64,000 nt of DNA from UBA9732 sp052170315 (GTDB lineage: Bacteria > Spirochaetota > Spirochaetia > Sphaerochaetales > Sphaerochaetaceae), in assembly GCA_052170315.1 (NCBI GenBank), contig JBQNAT010000002.1, positions 62,001-126,000 on the forward strand, in the 5' to 3' direction. The position numbers were made by a program, and so were the translations under genes. The notes under the pieces are model-generated. The model had not been told where the DNA came from, ran no database searches, and saw only the letters and a list, made by a program, of their open reading frames with translations. Position 1 is the first letter of the stretch, and each line of letters starts with the position of its first letter. This document shows positions 58,035 through 64,000 of the stretch, piece by piece.

Positions 58035-58982
58035 ATGGATTTCATAGTAAATACGCTGACACTTACTGTACGTTTTGCAGTTACTCTGATGATTGCCTCC
58101 ATGGGCGAGATGTTCAACCAGAAAGCAGGTATATTCAATCTGGGCTGTGAAGGCATAATGAGCGTAGGAGCCTTTCTGGGTATGCTTATCCCGTTTTCTA
58201 TGGTGGGAGCCGGAGCCGCGCCGGGATATGTTAATATACTGGGTCTTGTGGTAGCCACCATGGCAGGAGGCATTCTGGGACTTCTGTTCGGTCTGATTGT
58301 CATAACCTTCAGAGCCCCTCAGGGTATAGCGGGAATTGGAATGCAGATGTTCGGAGTTGGCCTTGCGGGCACGTTCTTCAGATCCTTCATAGGCGGAACC
58401 CAGTCCATAACAGGCATAAACGCGGTTGAAATTCCTCTACTTTCAAAGATACCTATTCTGGGTAAGATTCTTTTCACTCACAACCCTCTGGTTTACTTCG
58501 CGTACCTGATGATACCCGTTGCATGGTATGTTATCTTCAAAACACCCTGGGGACTTAAGGTCAGAGCCGTAGGCACACATCCAAGAGCCGCGGACTCGCT
58601 TGGAATAAACGTAAACAGAATCCGTTATCAGAGCCTGCTGTTGGGCGGAGCCATGGCCGGCTTTGCGGGCGCTTTCCTTACCCTGTGCCAGGCCAAGATG
58701 TTCAATGCCGATATCATCAACGGCAGAGGTTTCATTGCGGTAGCTCTTGTGTACTTCGGAAAGTGGCATCCGATAAGGATATTCATGGGCGCCATGCTCT
58801 TCACCTTCGCGCAGACACTCCAGACTCAGATACAGATATTCGTTCCTCAGTTCCAGTACTACGAATTTTTGACAATGCTTCCCTACCTGCTTGTCATAGT
58901 GGTGCTTGCGTTCAACCGCAAGTCCAATAAGCTTGGCCCGGCGGCGCTTGGCAAAGCTTTCAACAGGGAGATGCGTGTATGA
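58035..58982 (+). CDS. Nucleoside/purine ABC transporter permease 2
   Basis: A 315-aa permease (YufQ/NupC-like): FNQKAGIFNLGCEGIMSVGAFLGM, KTPWGLKVRAVGTHPRAADSLGINVNRIRYQSLLLGGAMAGFAGAFL and GRGFIAVALVYFGKWHP. The ATG at 58035 follows AAAGGAGG; an upstream in-frame extension lies in permease 1. The stop overlaps the hydroxylase start by 4 bp (ATGA). Confidence 0.93.
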   Translation: MDFIVNTLTLTVRFAVTLMIASMGEMFNQKAGIFNLGCEGIMSVGAFLGMLIPFSMVGAGAAPGYVNILGLVVATMAGGILGLLFGLIVITFRAPQGIAGIGMQMFGVGLAGTFFRSFIGGTQSITGINAVEIPLLSKIPILGKILFTHNPLVYFAYLMIPVAWYVIFKTPWGLKVRAVGTHPRAADSLGINVNRIRYQSLLLGGAMAGFAGAFLTLCQAKMFNADIINGRGFIAVALVYFGKWHPIRIFMGAMLFTFAQTLQTQIQIFVPQFQYYEFLTMLPYLLVIVVLAFNRKSNKLGPAALGKAFNREMRV

Positions 58983-61900
58983 CAGTTTCCTTTACGGTTA
59001 ACGGCAAAGCCGTATCCCTGGACAAGGACAAAAAACTCCTCAGATTTCTCAGAGACGACCTGAAACTGACTTCCGCGAAGGATGGCTGTTCCGAAGGCGC
59101 CTGCGGAACCTGTACGGTCCTTGTTAACGGGAAAACCGTAAGAGCCTGCTCCGTGCTGACTTCGGAAGTCGCGGGGGCGGACATAGTTACAGTCGAAGGG
59201 CTGTCGGAAAATGAAAAACAGGTATTTACCTATGCTTTCGGGGAAGAGGGAGCCGTCCAGTGCGGCTTCTGCATCCCCGGCATGATAATATGCGCGAAGG
59301 GTCTTATAGACAAAAATCCGGACCCGTCGGAATTTGAAATCCGGCACGCCATCAGGAACAACATCTGCCGCTGCACGGGCTATGCCAAAATTGTAAAAGC
59401 CATCACGCTTGCAGCAAAAATATTCCGTGAGCAGAATCAGAACGGTTCGCAGAAGCGGGATTTCAAGGATGACCGCAGCTGGAAAATAGGAAAGCGCGTA
59501 CCCCGTGTGGACGTGAAGGACAAAGTCACGGGAAATGCTGTCTACCCGGACGACATCTACATGGACGGAATGTTGTTTGTTGTGGCGGTCAGAAGCAAAT
59601 ACCCCCGCGCGCGCGTTCTTGGCATTGAAAAAAACATGGCCCTTGATGTACCCGGGGTTGTCGGAATCTTCACCGCGGAGGATATCCCCGGCAGCGTGAA
59701 AGTAGGACACATCAAGCGCGACTGGGACGCTCTAATCCCCGTGGGTCAAATCACAAGGTATCTGGGCGATGCCATATGCCTTATCGCGGCGGAGAGTTTT
59801 GACGCCGCAAAAAAGGCGAAAAGCCTTGTAAAAGTTTCTTATGAGGAGCTTCCCTGCATAACCTCGCCCTATGAGGCAATGAAGCCTGACGCGCCTAAAA
59901 TTCATGCAGACGGGAACATTCTGGGCCACATACATGTAGACAGGGGAAATGCCGAAGAGGCTATTAAAAACTCAAAACACGTGCTCACGGAAAAATTTTC
60001 CACACCGTGGACAGAACACGCCTTCCTTGAACCGGAATGCGCGGTTTCAGTTCCTCTTGAAAACGGCGGAGTAAAAATCTATTCAACCGATCAGGGCGTT
60101 TACGACACAAGAAGGGAAACGGCTCCAATGCTTGGACTTCCGGAGGAAAAAGTCCTTGTGGAAAACTGCTACGTAGGAGGCGCTTTTGGAGGCAAAGAGG
60201 ATGTTTCAGTCCAGCACTTGAGCGCTCTTGCCGCCATTTTGACAAAGCGACCCTGCAAGATGAAGCTAACAAGAGAAGAAAGCCTGATTGTACATCCCAA
60301 ACGCCACCCCATGTATATGGAGTTCTCGCTTGGCTGTGACGAAAACGGTATTATTCAGGGTCTTAAGGCAAGCATAATCTCTGACACGGGAGCCTATGCT
60401 TCACTTGGAATCCCCGTGCTTCAAAGAGCCTGCACTCATGCATCCGGTCCATATAACTACCAGAACTTTAAAATTGACGGCTATGCTTACTACACCAACA
60501 ATCCGCCTGCCGGAGCTTTCAGGGGCTTCGGCGTAACGCAGAGCTGCTTCGCCATAGAAACCATTCTGAACCACATGGCGGACGAAGTGGGAATTTCCCA
60601 CTGGGAGATACGTTTCAGAAATGCCATAAGACCCGGTCAGAGCCTTCCCAACGGACAGATAGTGGACGAATCCACAGGCCTTGCGGAAACGCTTATGGCG
60701 GTAAAGGATGAATTTTATTCTCATCCCCATGCCGGCATTGCCTGCGCAATGAAAAACGCGGGAGTTGGCGTAGGTCTTCCGGACTACGGCAGAGTACGCC
60801 TTGAAGTCAAAGACGGCAAAGTCATAATCCACTGCGGAGGCTCATGCCTTGGACAGGGTATGTGCACCGTTATGAAACAGATTGTCTGTGATGTCACGGG
60901 TCTTGAAAGAGACAAGGTTGTTGAAGAAAAAGCCAATTCCTTCAATGCTCCGGACAGCGGAACCTCTTCCGGCTCAAGGCATACCACGGTCTCCGGCGAG
61001 GCCGCAAGAAGAGCTGCCGTCATGCTTAAGGAAGCCCTTGAGAAGGACAGTCTTGAAAACCTTGAAGGTCAGGACTTCTATGCCGAGTATCTTGCCGAAA
61101 CGGATGAAATGGGCACTGATTTACCCCACCCCAAGAGCCATGTCGCCTACGGCTACGCCACGCAGATGTGTATCCTTGAGGAAAGAACGGACAAAATACT
61201 GAAGATTGTCGCAGCGCACGATGTGGGCGTTGCCATAAACCCTACCAACGTGGAAGGACAGATAGAAGGCGGAGTTGTAATGGGCATGGGTTATGCTCTT
61301 AAAGAGCAGTACCTTGTGAGCAACTGCATACCTCTTACAAAATACGCTTCGCTTAAACTTTTCAGAGCTGATGAAGTTCCTAAAATCGAGCCTATTATAG
61401 TTGAGAAAAAAGGCCTTAACATCGCTAGCGGAGCCATTGGCCTTGGAGAAATAGTCTGCATCCCAACAGCCCCCGCAATCGCGGACGCATACTACAGATT
61501 CGACGGCATGAAGAGAAATTCTCTTCCAATCCAGCGAACCCCGTATGAAGACCCTTCAGACCCCAAGAACTGGCGCGGAGGAAGAACTCTTGTCGTCAAT
61601 AACAAAGCCAGGTGCATAGGCTGTCTTGAATGTGTTCACGCGTGCGCACAGCAGTATTTCGGAGTACGAAAGGCATCTCTCGCCTTCCTGAGGATAGACG
61701 AACGCACGGGCATAGGAAACAAAAGCGATATTGCCGGAAGGATAAACCGCCCGGTGGTTTGCATTCAGTGCGGAAAATGTGCTAAAGTCTGCCCTATCGG
61801 AGCAATAAGACAGAACCAGTTCGGAGCCTATGTTGTTGACCTCAGAATGTGCACAAACTGCGGCAAGTGCCGTGACGTATGCCCGTTCAGCGTCATAATA

Positions 61901-62065
61901 GAATCCCCCAAACATGTGTCCATGAAATGTCTGGCCTGCGGGAAATGCGTAAAAGCCTGCCCTATGGGAGTTTTGAGCATCAAAACACCTGAAGCCCAGA
62001 AGCCGCGCGCCATAAACTTCCCATCCGTGAAAGGACTGTCAGAAACTCCGACGAAGGAAAACTGA
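58979..62065 (+). CDS. Xanthine-dehydrogenase-type molybdenum hydroxylase fused to a four-cluster ferredoxin domain
   Basis: A 1028-aa protein. Residues 1-145: two [2Fe-2S] sites (C37, C42, C45, C57; then C95, C98, C130, C132). Residues about 165-870: molybdopterin-binding domain with FLEPECAV, GGAFGGKED, GAFRGFGVTQS (substrate Arg) and IGLGEIVCIPTAPAIADAYY, whose Glu is the catalytic base. Residues about 879-1000: four CxxCxxCxxxC sets (CIGCLECVHAC, CIQCGKCAKVCP, CTNCGKCRDVCP, CLACGKCVKACP) for [4Fe-4S] clusters. The domain order resembles selenium-dependent xanthine/purine hydroxylases of anaerobes. No FAD subunit gene is present; electrons probably leave through the C-terminal clusters. 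Coupled to the permease and to prfA. Confidence 0.9.
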   Translation: MTVSFTVNGKAVSLDKDKKLLRFLRDDLKLTSAKDGCSEGACGTCTVLVNGKTVRACSVLTSEVAGADIVTVEGLSENEKQVFTYAFGEEGAVQCGFCIPGMIICAKGLIDKNPDPSEFEIRHAIRNNICRCTGYAKIVKAITLAAKIFREQNQNGSQKRDFKDDRSWKIGKRVPRVDVKDKVTGNAVYPDDIYMDGMLFVVAVRSKYPRARVLGIEKNMALDVPGVVGIFTAEDIPGSVKVGHIKRDWDALIPVGQITRYLGDAICLIAAESFDAAKKAKSLVKVSYEELPCITSPYEAMKPDAPKIHADGNILGHIHVDRGNAEEAIKNSKHVLTEKFSTPWTEHAFLEPECAVSVPLENGGVKIYSTDQGVYDTRRETAPMLGLPEEKVLVENCYVGGAFGGKEDVSVQHLSALAAILTKRPCKMKLTREESLIVHPKRHPMYMEFSLGCDENGIIQGLKASIISDTGAYASLGIPVLQRACTHASGPYNYQNFKIDGYAYYTNNPPAGAFRGFGVTQSCFAIETILNHMADEVGISHWEIRFRNAIRPGQSLPNGQIVDESTGLAETLMAVKDEFYSHPHAGIACAMKNAGVGVGLPDYGRVRLEVKDGKVIIHCGGSCLGQGMCTVMKQIVCDVTGLERDKVVEEKANSFNAPDSGTSSGSRHTTVSGEAARRAAVMLKEALEKDSLENLEGQDFYAEYLAETDEMGTDLPHPKSHVAYGYATQMCILEERTDKILKIVAAHDVGVAINPTNVEGQIEGGVVMGMGYALKEQYLVSNCIPLTKYASLKLFRADEVPKIEPIIVEKKGLNIASGAIGLGEIVCIPTAPAIADAYYRFDGMKRNSLPIQRTPYEDPSDPKNWRGGRTLVVNNKARCIGCLECVHACAQQYFGVRKASLAFLRIDERTGIGNKSDIAGRINRPVVCIQCGKCAKVCPIGAIRQNQFGAYVVDLRMCTNCGKCRDVCPFSVIIESPKHVSMKCLACGKCVKACPMGVLSIKTPEAQKPRAINFPSVKGLSETPTKEN

Positions 62066-63129
62066 TGATAGAAAAGCTTGATGCTTTCAAAACACAGCTC
62101 AATGAGCTTGACTCAAAACTTTCGGAGCCGAAGGCAACTTCTGACCTGGGGACTTATAAGGCTCTCATGCTTGAACGTAGCCACATTGCGCCCATAGTCC
62201 GGGAGCTGGAAAACCTTAAAGCCCTTACTGAAAACCTGGCGGATAACGAAGTTCTTGCTCATGAAAGCGATGAAGAGCTTGCGGCAATGGCGAAGGAAGA
62301 GATAACCGTACTTAAAGAGCAGATAGAAGAAAGCGAAAAACGCTGCAAAATGCTGCTTATACCGCCGGATCCGCTTGAAGGAAAGAACATAATTATGGAG
62401 ATACGCGCCGGTACGGGCGGTGAGGAAGCCGCGCTTTTCGTATCTGACCTTTACAGGATGTACTCCTACTTCGCCGAAACCATGAGATGGAAAATTGATG
62501 TGATAAACTCAAATGAAACCGAACTTGGAGGCTACAAGGAGCTTATCCTTTCCATAAGCGGAAAAGACGTCTACGGAAGTTTAAGGTGGGAAAGCGGCGT
62601 GCACAGGGTTCAGAGGATACCTGAAACGGAAAGCGGAGGAAGAATTCACACCTCCGCCGTTACGGTAGCCGTTCTGCCTGAGGCTGAAGAAACGGAAGTT
62701 GAAATCCGGCAGGAAGACCTTCGCATAGATGTAATGCGCGCCGGAGGGCCGGGCGGACAGTGCGTCAACACAACAGAAAGCGCCGTAAGAATAACCCATA
62801 TTCCTTCAGGCCTTGTTGTAATATGCCAGAACCAGAAAAGCCAGCTGCAGAACCGTCTTGAAGCCATGAGGGTACTGCGTTCAAGACTTTATGATATTGA
62901 AGCGGGAAGGAAAGCCAGAGAAAGAGCCGAAGAACGCAGAAGTCAGGTTGGAAGCGGTGACAGAAGCGAAAGAATACGAACCTACAACTTCCCGCAGAAC
63001 CGTCTGACAGACCATAGGATTAACCTGACCCTGTACAAACTTGACCTGATAATGGAAGGACAGCTGCAGGATGTTATTGAAGCCCTGAAGGTCTCGGCAG
63101 GAGAACAGGCGCTGAAGGAAGCCACGTGA
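62065..63129 (+). CDS. prfA: Peptide chain release factor 1
   Basis: A 354-aa protein. Peptidyl-hydrolase loop MRAGGPGGQCVNTTESAVRITHIPSG with the GGQ motif, and codon-recognition motif PET in RIPETESGGRIHTSAVTVAVLPE, the RF1 type reading UAA and UAG. The ATG shares one base with the hydroxylase stop (TGATG). It is followed by prmC in the usual pair. Confidence 0.96.
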   Translation: MIEKLDAFKTQLNELDSKLSEPKATSDLGTYKALMLERSHIAPIVRELENLKALTENLADNEVLAHESDEELAAMAKEEITVLKEQIEESEKRCKMLLIPPDPLEGKNIIMEIRAGTGGEEAALFVSDLYRMYSYFAETMRWKIDVINSNETELGGYKELILSISGKDVYGSLRWESGVHRVQRIPETESGGRIHTSAVTVAVLPEAEETEVEIRQEDLRIDVMRAGGPGGQCVNTTESAVRITHIPSGLVVICQNQKSQLQNRLEAMRVLRSRLYDIEAGRKARERAEERRSQVGSGDRSERIRTYNFPQNRLTDHRINLTLYKLDLIMEGQLQDVIEALKVSAGEQALKEAT

Positions 63130-63992
63130 ACCTTAAACAGACCTGCAGACTTTTCGCAAAAGCCCTTTCAGATTCAAGCGCCTCCCCTTTTGCCGACGCA
63201 AGAGTAATTTTAAGTAGCGTTATGGGCATAAAGGAAACTCAGTTTATTTCGGAGTTTGAAAAAGAGGTTCCCCCGGATAAGGAAATTATTATAAAAGAAG
63301 CTCTGCAAAGGCGTCTTAACGGAGAACCCGTTGCCTATATAACCGGAGAACGGGGTTTTTATCAGTACGTTTTCAAAGTCACAAAAGATGTCCTTATACC
63401 GCGCCCTGACACGGAAACACTTGTAGAAAGCGCAGTAGAGGACATTAAGGTTGCTTTTAAAGATAAGACGGAAATAAATATACTGGACCTCTGCTGCGGG
63501 TCGGGCTGCATTGGAATATCAGCGGCAAAAGCTCTGGTGAAAAACTTCAAACGGATTAGCCTTACCCTTTCCGATATCTCAGACGGCGCGCTTGAAGTTT
63601 GCAGAGAAAACATAAAAAGCCTGATAACGGAAAGCAATATAAAGGCGGAGATTGTTAAAAGCAGTCTTTTTGACAGTCTTGCGGGCCGGAGTTTTGATGC
63701 GATTCTATCAAATCCGCCCTACATAAAAACATCGGTAATAGAAACTCTTGAAACGCAGGTGCAGTTTGAACCGCACATTGCGCTGGACGGGGGAAAAGAC
63801 GGCCTTGACTTCATAAGAGCCATAGCCCGTCAGGCGAAAAATCGCCTTGCGCCGAAAGGTCTTCTTCAGATGGAAATAGGCTATGACCAGGGTCCTGCCG
63901 CAGCAAAAATACTGAAAGAAGAAAACTTTTCCGATGTAAGCGTGCTGAAGGATCTTGGACAGCGCGAGCGGGTTGTAAAAGGCAGGAATTAG
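63126..63992 (+). CDS. prmC: Release factor glutamine methyltransferase PrmC (HemK)
   Basis: A 288-aa protein. N-terminal helical domain, then VLIPRPDTETLVESA, SAM motif ILDLCCGSGCIGISAAKAL and catalytic ILSNPPYIKT (NPPY). It methylates the GGQ glutamine of release factors, including the adjacent RF1. It starts at GTG 63126, overlapping the prfA stop by 4 bp (GTGA). An ATG at 63998-64000 may open the next gene but is cut by the window edge. Confidence 0.95.
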   Translation: MNLKQTCRLFAKALSDSSASPFADARVILSSVMGIKETQFISEFEKEVPPDKEIIIKEALQRRLNGEPVAYITGERGFYQYVFKVTKDVLIPRPDTETLVESAVEDIKVAFKDKTEINILDLCCGSGCIGISAAKALVKNFKRISLTLSDISDGALEVCRENIKSLITESNIKAEIVKSSLFDSLAGRSFDAILSNPPYIKTSVIETLETQVQFEPHIALDGGKDGLDFIRAIARQAKNRLAPKGLLQMEIGYDQGPAAAKILKEENFSDVSVLKDLGQRERVVKGRN

Positions 63993-64000
63993 TACTAATG

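Noticed and set aside
58883..59710. 275-aa minus-strand frame opposite the hydroxylase N-terminus
   Set aside because: Antisense to conserved [2Fe-2S] and molybdopterin coding sequence; composition of a shadow.

Overview
The window looks like a chromosomal stretch of a host-associated or sediment anaerobic spirochaete (Treponema/Sphaerochaeta-like). This is inferred from several things: outer-membrane beta-barrel proteins with Sec signal peptides, a eukaryote-type hexokinase, an EpmA/EF-P/EpmB set, ferredoxin-dependent 2-oxoacid oxidation, many radical-SAM enzymes, and a BMP-family nucleoside or purine uptake system. No phage, IS element, CRISPR array or rRNA operon is visible. Coding density is very high, with many 1-8 bp gene overlaps.

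Layout. 1-3.3 kb: a truncated TolC-like gene, a beta-barrel protein with a textbook promoter, and a UPF0158-GNAT fusion. 3.3-8.8 kb (minus): recX, rpsI, rplM with a structured leader, a PcrA/UvrD helicase, and rimO carrying a repeat-built insertion. 8.9-13 kb: a divergent AroA-like protein, a flavodoxin-like protein, a CPBP protease, a TM2 protein, a DRGH nuclease, a pair of 41-nt hairpin repeats and tRNA-Gly(CCC). 13.2-24.4 kb (minus): MATE pump, DEAD-box helicase with plsC, ftsK, mnmG-rsmG, mnmE. 24.5-27.3 kb (plus): epmA-efp-epmB. 27.2-34.2 kb (minus): polA with a CoaE that runs in frame into a membrane-anchored domain, a small membrane protein, a second beta-barrel protein and nadE. 34.3-39.1 kb (minus): korDABC-sucCD, which converts 2-oxoglutarate to succinate with ferredoxin reduction and nucleotide phosphorylation; a divergent LysR gene lies upstream. 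40.4-42.3 kb: a BioY-ECF biotin transporter. 42.3-52.6 kb: an acyltransferase/membrane protein/HAD cluster, the ACT-UPF0210 pair, an MFS transporter, a patatin pair, a PflX-like radical-SAM protein, hexokinase and a secreted unknown. 52.7-64 kb: sbcB, then a BMP/ABC uptake operon translationally coupled to a xanthine-dehydrogenase-type fusion, then prfA-prmC.

Two themes stand out. First, many transcription units here lack a Shine-Dalgarno and place a -10-like hexamer exactly 6-7 nt before the ATG, the arrangement of leaderless mRNAs; this also resolves several start codons (polA, rimO, epmA, lysR). Second, the 54-62 kb operon joins periplasmic capture, ABC import and hydroxylation of a probable purine in one transcript. 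Its hydroxylase fuses [2Fe-2S], molybdopterin and four-cluster ferredoxin modules in one chain, with no FAD subunit gene in the window.

All calls are from reading the sequence; no database search was run.
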